Source: Ruminococcaceae bacterium OttesenSCG-928-D13 (GTDB lineage: Bacteria; Bacillota; Clostridia; Oscillospirales; Ruminococcaceae). Taken from it: 46,961 bases of DNA. The notes below the pieces were generated by a model. The model was not told the origin of the DNA and searched no databases. It saw nothing but the letters and a program-made list of their open reading frames with translations. Of this stretch, positions 40,926-46,961 are shown piece after piece. Position numbers and translations under genes: made by a program. The stretch spans positions 1 through 46,961 of the forward strand of contig JAJDIZ010000006.1 in NCBI GenBank assembly GCA_030266915.1, written 5' to 3'. Numbering within the stretch: position 1 is the first letter of the stretch; each line of letters begins with the position of its first letter.

Positions 40926-41965
40926 GCCCCCTCGCCCCCTTTCCCGGATGCGGCCGGCTTCTTCCCGAACTTACGCAGCAGCCACTCGAAGGGCTTGATG
41001 ACCTGTATCTCGGCCCGGCCCAGAAGGCCCTTCGGGCGGAACAGCATCACGATGATCAGCACCACGCTGTAGATCAGCATGCGGTACTGGGCGAAGCCGC
41101 GCAGCAGCTCGGGCAGCAGGGTGAGCACGCTGGCCGAGATGACCGACCCGGTGATTGAGCCCATGCCGCCCAGCACCACCATCATCAGAATCTCGATGGA
41201 GAAGTTGAAATCGTACTTCGAGGGGTCGATGATGCTGACGTACTGGGCGAGGAAGCCGCCCGCCACCCCGGCGAAGAAGGCCGAGAGGGTGAAGGTGAGC
41301 AGCTTGTAGTAGGTGGTGTTGATGCCCGAGTTCTCGGCGGCAATCTCGTCCTCCCGGATGGCCAGCACCGCCCTGCCGTGGCGGGAGGTGCCGAAGGTGT
41401 AGGAGAAGAAGATGACGAAGGCAGCCACCAAAAACACGTAGGAGAACAGGCCGTCGGGCTGCTTGTTCACGTTGAAGGTGGGAAAGCCCGAGTAGCCCTT
41501 GGCCCCGTTGGTGATGCCCTTGAAATACCGGGCCAGCACCTCGATGATCTTGCCAAAGCCGAGGGTGATGATGGCCAGGTAGTCCCCCCGCAGGCGCAGG
41601 GCCGGAATGCCGATCAGCAGGCCGGTGACGGCGGCCAGCACCCCGGCCAGCACCAGGCCAATCGGCAGGGAGGCGCCGAGGGCCATGCCGCTCTCCTTGG
41701 CAAAAATCGAGGTGGCGTAGGCCCCCACCAGCATGAAGCCGGCGTGGCCCAGCACCAGCTGGCCCATCAGGCCGGTCACCATGTTCAGGCTCACGGCGGC
41801 AATCACGTTGATGCAGCACAGGTTGATCATGCCGATCACGTAGGCCGAGAGTGACCCAGAGGCGATGAACACCCGCATCAGCACATACACTGCCGCCACC
41901 ACAACCAGGGTACCCAGGCTGGCAATGCCGCGTTTTTTTGTTTTGGTCATCGGTTTACCCGCCAT
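40922..41965 (-). CDS. livM: LivM branched-chain amino-acid permease
   Basis: A 347-aa permease with about eight to ten membrane helices. Family marks are AVSLNMVTGLMGQLVLGHAG near 60 and GGMGSITGSVISA near 265. It forms the channel with LivH. ATG at 41965 is preferred because AGAAGG lies 7 nt upstream, and GTG at 41971 is the alternative. It begins within a few bases of the livH stop. Codon use matches the neighbours. Confidence 0.95.
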   Translation of the reverse strand: MAGKPMTKTKKRGIASLGTLVVVAAVYVLMRVFIASGSLSAYVIGMINLCCINVIAAVSLNMVTGLMGQLVLGHAGFMLVGAYATSIFAKESGMALGASLPIGLVLAGVLAAVTGLLIGIPALRLRGDYLAIITLGFGKIIEVLARYFKGITNGAKGYSGFPTFNVNKQPDGLFSYVFLVAAFVIFFSYTFGTSRHGRAVLAIREDEIAAENSGINTTYYKLLTFTLSAFFAGVAGGFLAQYVSIIDPSKYDFNFSIEILMMVVLGGMGSITGSVISASVLTLLPELLRGFAQYRMLIYSVVLIIVMLFRPKGLLGRAEIQVIKPFEWLLRKFGKKPAASGKGGEGA

Positions 41966-41967
41966 GC

Positions 41968-42843
41968 TCACACCTTCTCTTTCTCATGGCGGCCCAAAAG
42001 GCCCGCCGGTTTGAGCAGCAGAATAACAATGAGCAGGCCAAACACCACGGCGTCGGTTAGGATGGAGTTGCCGTAGGCATTGTTCAGGCCCTCGGCCACC
42101 CCGAGGATGTAGCCGCCCAGCATGGCGCCGGGAATGCTGCCGATGCCGCCAAACACCGCCGCAATGAAGGCCTTGAGGCCCAGCATGCTGCCCATGTAGG
42201 GCCGGGCGAACATATAGGTGTTGGCGTAGAGCACCGAGCCCACCGCCGCCAGCGCACTGCCGGCCGCAAAGGTGAACAGGATAACGCTTTTGGTGTTGAT
42301 ACCCATCAGCATGGCGGCGCCCGGATCCTCACTGGTGGCGCGCATCGCCTTGCCGATCTTGGTGCGGTCCACCAGCATGCGCAGCACCAGCATCATGGCA
42401 AGGCTCACCACGATGTTCAGCAGGGTGTTGGACACCTGCACCCCGCCGATGATGATATCCGGCAGGGGGAACAGGCGGGAGATGGTGCGCTCGCTGGAGC
42501 CGTAGATCAGCTGGTAGAGGTTTTGCAGCAGCAGCGAGACACCGATGGCCGTGATGAGCAGCGAAATGCGGGGGGAGCCCTGGTCCAGCAGGCGCTGGTA
42601 GGCCACCCGCTCGATCAGCATGCCCACCAGTGCGCAGAAGACAACGGCGCAGATGGCCGCGAACCAGGCGGGCATACCCCAGCCCAGCACCGACACGATG
42701 ACAAAGCAGCCCACCATGATGATATCGCCATGGGCGAAGTTGATGAGCTTGACGATGCCATAGACCATGTTGTAGCCCAGCGCCACCAGGGCATAGATGG
42801 CGCCGATGCCCAGGCCGTTCAGCAGCTGTGTGACGAAATACAT
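41968..42843 (-). CDS. livH: LivH branched-chain amino-acid permease
   Basis: A 291-aa permease with about eight helices. NGLGIGAIYALVALGYNMVY at the start and GGIGSIPGAMLGGY near 235 are typical. It is the partner of LivM. The start ATG at 42843 has GGAGGG some 15 nt upstream. A 333-nt hairpin-rich gap separates it from livK, so it may need its own promoter or readthrough from livK. Confidence 0.95.
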   Translation of the reverse strand: MYFVTQLLNGLGIGAIYALVALGYNMVYGIVKLINFAHGDIIMVGCFVIVSVLGWGMPAWFAAICAVVFCALVGMLIERVAYQRLLDQGSPRISLLITAIGVSLLLQNLYQLIYGSSERTISRLFPLPDIIIGGVQVSNTLLNIVVSLAMMLVLRMLVDRTKIGKAMRATSEDPGAAMLMGINTKSVILFTFAAGSALAAVGSVLYANTYMFARPYMGSMLGLKAFIAAVFGGIGSIPGAMLGGYILGVAEGLNNAYGNSILTDAVVFGLLIVILLLKPAGLLGRHEKEKV

Positions 42844-42882
42844 GACTTTTCAGGCTCCCTCCTCGGAAAAAATCAGTACGCG

Positions 42883-43099
42883 ATTGATACCCCTATCAAT
42901 TCGAAAAGAGGGCGAATTGCTTCGCCCCTTTTCGATATAGCGCTATAGTAATGTCTGCTCCAGGGCCGAAACACCCACACCCGCGCGCCCGTGCCGGGTC
43001 GCGCTTACGGCTCAGCTTCACCGTCGGGTATGAACGGGGCTTCGCCCCGGGCCCATCTTAAGGACCGATGGGCCTACCCGGCGGCTCGCCTCACCGGGT
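42883..43099. repeat. Row of palindromes and hairpins between livK and livH
   Basis: The gap 42844-43176 holds no gene but many inverted repeats. They are ATTGATA/TATCAAT (42883-42900), the near-perfect stem with TTTTCGA and GGGCGAA arms (42901-42935), the 12-bp palindrome TATAGCGCTATA (42936-42947), CGGGGC/GCCCCG (43035-43049), GGCCCATC/GATGGGCC (43050-43074), and ACCCGG/CCGGGT (43076-43099). They could reduce or stabilise the downstream liv mRNA, or be a REP-like repeat. I cannot tell which from one copy. Confidence 0.6.
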
Positions 43100-43176
43100 G
43101 CGGGCAATTTTGTTTGCTCCTGAGCTCAATCTCCCGGGCAGCCCGGAAAAGCAAGCCAAAATTGGCACTTTGTGCC

Positions 43177-44397
43177 CTATGCAGTATACATCCCCAGCGA
43201 AACCTCGGTGCCGTCCTTGAACTCCACGATGCAGGCGCCGCGGGTGGGGTCGTTGCCGTTCTCGTAGGAGATTCTGCCGTACAGGCCGGTGTAGTCCACC
43301 CGGTGGAAGGCCTGAACGATCTCGCCCGTGTCGGTGCTGCCGGCGTTGTCGATGGAGGTGCACAGCAGGTACATCGCCTCGTAGCCCAGGGCCGCGAACA
43401 TGTCGGGGGCCTCGCCGTATTCGGCCTCGAAATCAGCCATGAATTTCTGCATCTCGGTGCCGGGGTTGGCCATGTCGTACTGGTTGGAGTAGTAGGCGCC
43501 GTCCAGGGCGGCCAGGTTGCTCTCGTCCATGTGGCCCAGCAGGCTGGCCCAGCCGTCGGGCCCAAGCAGCTTGGATTCGATGCCGAGGCCGCGGGCCTGG
43601 GCAATGATCTTGGAGGCATCCTCGTAGTAGCAGGGCACCATGATCACATCGGGGTTTTTGTTCTTGATTTTGGTAAGCTGGGCGTTGAAGTCAGACGCGC
43701 CCTGCTCGTAGCTCTCCTCGTCCAGCACCTCCAGGCCGATGGATTCGGCGGTGGCCTTGAAGCTCTCGTACACGCCCTCGCTGTAGTCATCGGTGCTGTC
43801 ATACAGAACCGACGCGGTGGCGGCACCCAGCTCCTCTTTGGCATACTTGGCCATCAGCTCGCCCTGGTAAGGGTCGGTGAAGCAGGCGCGGAACACGTTG
43901 GGCCGGTCGATCGTGATGTCGGCGCCGGTGCCGGTGGGGGTGATCATCACGATGTCATCCTCCACGGCGCGCTGGGCCACCGCGAGGGAGGGCTTGGTGG
44001 TCACGTCGCCCCACAGGGCAACCATGCCATCCTGCATCAGCTTGTTGTAGGCGGCCACCGCCTCGGTGGCGTCGCCCTGCTCGTCCAGGCAGTTGAACAT
44101 AACCTGCTTGCCCATCACACCGCCGGCGGCGTTGATCTCCTTCACGGCCAGCTCGGCGCCGTGCATCGCCATCATGCCGTACTGGGACACCTCGCCCGTC
44201 TGCGGGGCCAGGCCGCCAATCAGGATTTCATCCCCTGAGGGGGTGTTGTCCTCACCGCCCGCCTCGGGGGTGGAAGCCGCGGCAGAATCGCCCTCGACAA
44301 AGGAAGCGGTAGCAGTCTGCCCGTCATCGCCGCCGCCACCGGCAGCCAGGGCCATCACCAGCATAGCCGCAAGCAGCACACACAAAAACTTTTTCAT
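43177..44397 (-). CDS. livK: LivK-type substrate-binding protein, lipobox Cys lost
   Basis: A 406-aa periplasmic-binding-type protein of the branched-chain amino-acid importer. DEILIGGLAPQTGEVSQYG begins the mature fold, and AVKEINAAGGV and VFRACFTDPYQG are family marks. The N-terminus MKKFLCVLLAAMLVMALAAG is a signal peptide that should end LAAC, but residue 20 is Gly (GGT in place of a TGT/TGC Cys codon). Without that Cys it could not be lipid-anchored in the usual way and may be released or held as an uncleaved signal anchor. GGAGG lies before the ATG. It is transcribed first, ahead of livHMGF. Confidence 0.94.
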   Translation of the reverse strand: MKKFLCVLLAAMLVMALAAGGGGDDGQTATASFVEGDSAAASTPEAGGEDNTPSGDEILIGGLAPQTGEVSQYGMMAMHGAELAVKEINAAGGVMGKQVMFNCLDEQGDATEAVAAYNKLMQDGMVALWGDVTTKPSLAVAQRAVEDDIVMITPTGTGADITIDRPNVFRACFTDPYQGELMAKYAKEELGAATASVLYDSTDDYSEGVYESFKATAESIGLEVLDEESYEQGASDFNAQLTKIKNKNPDVIMVPCYYEDASKIIAQARGLGIESKLLGPDGWASLLGHMDESNLAALDGAYYSNQYDMANPGTEMQKFMADFEAEYGEAPDMFAALGYEAMYLLCTSIDNAGSTDTGEIVQAFHRVDYTGLYGRISYENGNDPTRGACIVEFKDGTEVSLGMYTA

Positions 44398-44463
44398 TGT
44401 ACTCTCCTCCTAAAAACACCTTTAAATATCAAACTCAGCCAGTTTTCGAGTCTATAAATACAC

Positions 44464-44492
44464 ATTATAAAGGCAGCGCGCTAAAGTTGCAA
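44464..44492 (-). promoter_or_regulatory. Promoter of livK
   Basis: Minus-strand TTGCAA (44487-44492), a 17-nt spacer and TATAAT (44464-44469), about 65 nt upstream of the start codon. Confidence 0.8.
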
Positions 44493-44624
44493 TGCGCACA
44501 ATCCCCATGTTTTTCTCCACGCGAAAGAGTGGTTTTGTGCCACAACATACAAAAAATGTCGTTTTTGCCCTGAAACCCGCACATTTCGGGGCCTTTGGGG
44601 CTGGCACGCAACATCCATTCTCTA

Positions 44625-44651
44625 AACATGTGCGCCAATTGCGCACATGTT
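44625..44651. promoter_or_regulatory. Perfect 11-bp inverted repeat, possible operator
   Basis: AACATGTGCGC and GCGCACATGTT flank a CAATT centre. A TGCGCACA half copy lies near the livK -35 (about 44493-44500), and the full repeat lies about 20 nt upstream of the -35 position of the rightward promoter. It could be a regulator site for one or both directions of this 408-nt gap (44398-44805), which otherwise holds no gene. Confidence 0.5.
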
Positions 44652-44691
44652 CTATGCCTGCCCCATTTACCTTTTCTTCCACACAAAATCG

Positions 44692-44700
44692 TGCTATACT
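44692..44700 (+). promoter_or_regulatory. Extended -10 promoter of the HPr-like/AI-2E genes
   Basis: TGCTATACT matches an extended -10; the -35 position (TTTTCT) is weak. It is about 105 nt before the HPr-like start. Confidence 0.4.
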
Positions 44701-44805
44701 TTAGGGCAATTGGAAAGCGCCGAAAAGCCCGGCCTGGCGCATGTAAATCCCGGCTTGGCATCGGCAAGGCCGGCCTGTTTCAAAAAAGCAACGGGGGTGA
44801 CCAGA

Positions 44806-45036
44806 ATGGTCAGCAAGAAAAAATTCAACTATATCAACGAGCTGCAGGACCTTCAGCGCCTTGCCGTAGAGTGCCCCTGTGACGTGGGCCTGCACTCGGA
44901 GGACGGCAGCATGATCATCGACGCCAAGAGCTACATCGGGATGTACGCGCTGGACTTCAACCAGCCCATTCTGGTGGTCAGCGAGGACGAGAGTTTCCAC
45001 GAAAAGATCAAAAACATCGGCGAGAACGTCGAGTAG
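44806..45036 (+). CDS. HPr-like protein without the active His
   Basis: A 76-aa protein that resembles the second half of HPr: SMIIDAKSYIGMYALDFNQP corresponds to the Ser46 helix, followed by ILVVSEDESFHEKI. The first part (ELQDLQRLAVECPCDVGLHS) lacks the HARP motif, so it cannot take phosphate from enzyme I as HPr does. Related short HPr-like proteins occur in Clostridia with no known role. GGGGGTG lies upstream of ATG 44806. It stands 20 nt before the AI-2E family gene, likely on one transcript. Confidence 0.75.
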   Translation: MVSKKKFNYINELQDLQRLAVECPCDVGLHSEDGSMIIDAKSYIGMYALDFNQPILVVSEDESFHEKIKNIGENVE

Positions 45037-45056
45037 TTCCCGGCGCGGAGGAATGG

Positions 45057-46361
45057 ATGGACAACAAACGGCACAAGCTTTTTAACCGGCGAACCCTCTC
45101 CACCCTGGTGGTGGTGTGCATCGCCATCCTGCTTTTCATGGCCCTTTCCAACTTTGGGGCGGTGGTTGGCGCCATCGGGTGGTTTTTCTCCATCTTCTCC
45201 CCCTTTGCCGCCGGGGTGTGCATCGCCTATCTGCTGAACATGCCGATGCGCTTTTTGGAAAACAAGCTGTTCCACAGGTTCAAGCGCAAGCGGGCGCTGG
45301 CCATCCTCACCACCTACCTTGGTGCCCTGCTGGTGCTGGCGCTGCTGCTGGGCCTTGTAATCCCCCAGCTGATCGACAGCATCAGCACCCTGCTGCGCAA
45401 CGCCACCACCTACCTGAACAACCTGAACGGCTTTGTGAACGAGATTGGCATGCGCTTCGAAATTGGCGCCGAGCTGCTGGATACCTTCCTGCTGAGCTAC
45501 AACGACCTGGTGAACCAGGTGGTGGGCTTTGTGCGTTCCATTCTGCCCGATATCGTAAACTGGGGCGTCCAGTTCGGCTCCGGGCTGGTGAGCGTGCTCA
45601 CCGCGCTGATTGCCTCGATCTACATGCTGTTTGGCAAGGAGAAGCTGACCCGCCAGTGCCGGCGGGTACTGTATGCCGTGCTGCCCGCCGCCCGGGCCGA
45701 TAACGTAATGCGGGTGGGCCGTCTGTCAGACGGGGTGTTCTCGGGCTTCATCAGCGGCAAGCTGCTGGACTCCCTGATCATCGGCATCATCTGCTTTGTG
45801 GGCCTGTCCATCATGAACATCCTTGGCTCGGTTCTGGGTATTGCCATGCTCAGCATGCCCTTCACCCCGCTCATCAGCGTCATCATCGGGGTCACCAACG
45901 TCATCCCGTTCTTCGGGCCGTTCATCGGGGCCATTCCCAGCGCGATGATCCTGCTGATGATCAATCCGGGCAGCGCCCTGGTGTTTGTGATCTTCATCAT
46001 CGTGCTCCAGCAGTTCGACGGCAACATCCTCGGGCCGAAGATTCTCGGGCAGAGCACCGGCCTGCCGGCTATATGGGTGCTGGTGGCCATCATCGTGGGC
46101 GGCGGGCTGTTCGGCTTCATGGGCATGCTGCTCGGGGTGCCCACCACCGCCGTGGTCTACACCCTGGCCAGTGATTTTGTCGAGCGGCGGCTGCGCCGCA
46201 AGGGCCTGGCCGAGGAGGGCGCCCTCACCACCCGTATGAACGGGCCGGCCGGGCCTTTGCCCTACGAGATGTCCGGTGGCCCGGCAGCCCACAAGGCGGA
46301 CGTTGAGGCGAGCACTGCGCCCGAGGCAGGCAAACCAGAAGGAGAAAAACCCGGTGAGTAA
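45057..46361 (+). CDS. AI-2E family (PerM/TqsA-like) transporter
   Basis: A 434-aa membrane protein with about eight helices. VIPQLIDSISTLLRN near 100, GVTNVIPFFGPFIGAIPSA near 280 and GPKILGQSTGLPAIWVL near 325 are typical of the AI-2E transporter family. The C-terminus (about 380-434) is a charged, Pro/Ala/Glu-rich cytoplasmic tail. Substrates in this family are not certain from sequence; some export autoinducer-2 or ions. It overlaps the next gene by 8 nt. Confidence 0.9.
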   Translation: MDNKRHKLFNRRTLSTLVVVCIAILLFMALSNFGAVVGAIGWFFSIFSPFAAGVCIAYLLNMPMRFLENKLFHRFKRKRALAILTTYLGALLVLALLLGLVIPQLIDSISTLLRNATTYLNNLNGFVNEIGMRFEIGAELLDTFLLSYNDLVNQVVGFVRSILPDIVNWGVQFGSGLVSVLTALIASIYMLFGKEKLTRQCRRVLYAVLPAARADNVMRVGRLSDGVFSGFISGKLLDSLIIGIICFVGLSIMNILGSVLGIAMLSMPFTPLISVIIGVTNVIPFFGPFIGAIPSAMILLMINPGSALVFVIFIIVLQQFDGNILGPKILGQSTGLPAIWVLVAIIVGGGLFGFMGMLLGVPTTAVVYTLASDFVERRLRRKGLAEEGALTTRMNGPAGPLPYEMSGGPAAHKADVEASTAPEAGKPEGEKPGE

Positions 46362-46917
46362 GAAATATGTGAGCAACTTCGTGCTGTTCTCGGTGGGGTA
46401 CATCCTGCTGGGCATCTTGCTCATTGCCGCGCCGGAGCACTCGCAGCGCATCATCTGCACCCTGCTGGGCATTGTGCTGATGGTGGCCGGCATCGCCCGC
46501 ATCGCCTGGTATTTCATCAAGGACGACCTGTCCCGTGCCTTCCACAACGACATCCCCTTCGGGGTGCTCCAGCTGATCGGCGGCATCTATCTGATGGCCA
46601 AGGCCGACGCGGTATGGAGCTGGCTGCCGGTGATTATGGGCTTTGCCGTGGTGTTCGACAGCATCGTCAAGCTCCAGCATGCTTTTGACTTGAAGCGCAC
46701 CGGCCTTGGCCCCTGGTGGGCTATTTTGGCGCTGGCGCTGGCCACTGCGGTGCTGGGGGTGCTGCTGATTCTCGGCATCTTTGGGCCGGAGGTGCTGCTC
46801 TACTACTTCGGCACGGTGCTGATTTTCGACGGCGCCGCCAACCTGGTCACCATCATCCTGCTTTCGGTGCGCACCCGGCGCCAGCCGCCCGGCGGGGAAG
46901 ACGAAAACCCACAATGA
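46354..46917 (+). CDS. HdeD-like (DUF308) membrane protein
   Basis: A 187-aa protein with about six short helices in pairs (YILLGILLIAAPEH, LLGIVLMVAGIARIAW, LQLIGGIYLMAKADA, VMGFAVVFDSIVKLQ, and others), as in HdeD/DUF308 proteins. The family is linked to acid or membrane stress but its reaction is not known. The start is GTG at 46354, supported by AAGGAG 9 nt upstream; it lies inside the end of the AI-2E gene. A hairpin follows the stop. Confidence 0.85.
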   Translation: MSKKYVSNFVLFSVGYILLGILLIAAPEHSQRIICTLLGIVLMVAGIARIAWYFIKDDLSRAFHNDIPFGVLQLIGGIYLMAKADAVWSWLPVIMGFAVVFDSIVKLQHAFDLKRTGLGPWWAILALALATAVLGVLLILGIFGPEVLLYYFGTVLIFDGAANLVTIILLSVRTRRQPPGGEDENPQ

Positions 46918-46923
46918 CACAAA

Positions 46924-46948
46924 CAGGACCACCCGGCGGGTGGTCCTG
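46924..46948 (+). terminator. Hairpin after the HdeD-like gene
   Basis: CAGGACCACCC pairs perfectly with GGGTGGTCCTG around GGC, followed by TTCCGTTT. It likely ends the HPr-like/AI-2E/HdeD-like transcript. Confidence 0.75.
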
Positions 46949-46961
46949 TTCCGTTTAATGA

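Noticed and set aside
42991..44238. Rightward frame of 415 codons opposite livK, reaching into the livK-livH gap
   Set aside because: Antisense to livK and Gly/His/Val-rich; the part in the gap is hairpin sequence.

Overview
The window looks like a GC-rich Clostridia chromosome, most likely Oscillospiraceae/Ruminococcaceae from a gut-type habitat. The evidence is an HPr with the Gram-positive regulatory Ser46, a Trp T-box leader, TnpV and DUF6323/DUF6179 genes, and GGAGG ribosome sites. The genus is an inference. The window joins a mobile island of lower GC (1 to about 26,370) to ordinary, GC-rich chromosome (about 26,420 to the end). The chromosomal part is broken by a second, small AT-rich scar (30,360-33,000).

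Left half, 1-15,360: one leftward gene train starting from a clear promoter (-10 at 15343-15348). In order of transcription it reads: small XRE regulator, SNF2-type helicase, type III Mod methyltransferase, a 96-aa beta-flower-like protein, type III Res helicase-nuclease, GIY-YIG/DUF4357 protein, a 'YHFTS' ADP-ribosyltransferase-like domain fused to DUF1801, DUF1653, a peptide-deformylase-like protein without its metal-binding Cys, a membrane-anchored protein of unknown family, a macrodomain-HTH protein, DUF6361, and a PLD-like protein cut by the window edge. Most junctions are ATGA or short overlaps. The core is a type III restriction-modification system with an added SNF2 motor. The accessory genes make it an unusual and possibly undescribed defence operon. 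A divergent ImmA/IrrE-HTH metallopeptidase gene (15520-17412) faces it across a shared regulatory region, so it may be the switch.

Middle, 17,413-26,370: mobile-element backbone read rightward. It holds a structured leader RNA ending in an 18-bp hairpin that buries the ribosome site of a sigma-like gene, a second hairpin-rich non-coding stretch, a DinG-family helicase, a DUF6870 gene, and three overlapping large serine recombinases. The recombinases end beside a tRNA-Leu(CAA), which marks the likely right boundary of the island.

Right half, 26,421-46,961: housekeeping and transport. It contains tRNA-Leu, tadA, an SDR reductase, a Trp T-box with trpB, then the scar (a decapitated serine recombinase, a decapitated ABC exporter ATPase and tnpV). 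After that come DUF6323/DUF6179, a lipoprotein, ptsI/ptsH, azlC/azlD, a complete livKHMGF branched-chain amino-acid ABC importer (whose LivK has lost the lipobox Cys), an HPr-like protein, an AI-2E family transporter and an HdeD-like membrane protein. The azlCD exporter and liv importer lie next to each other, so this block handles branched-chain amino acids in both directions.
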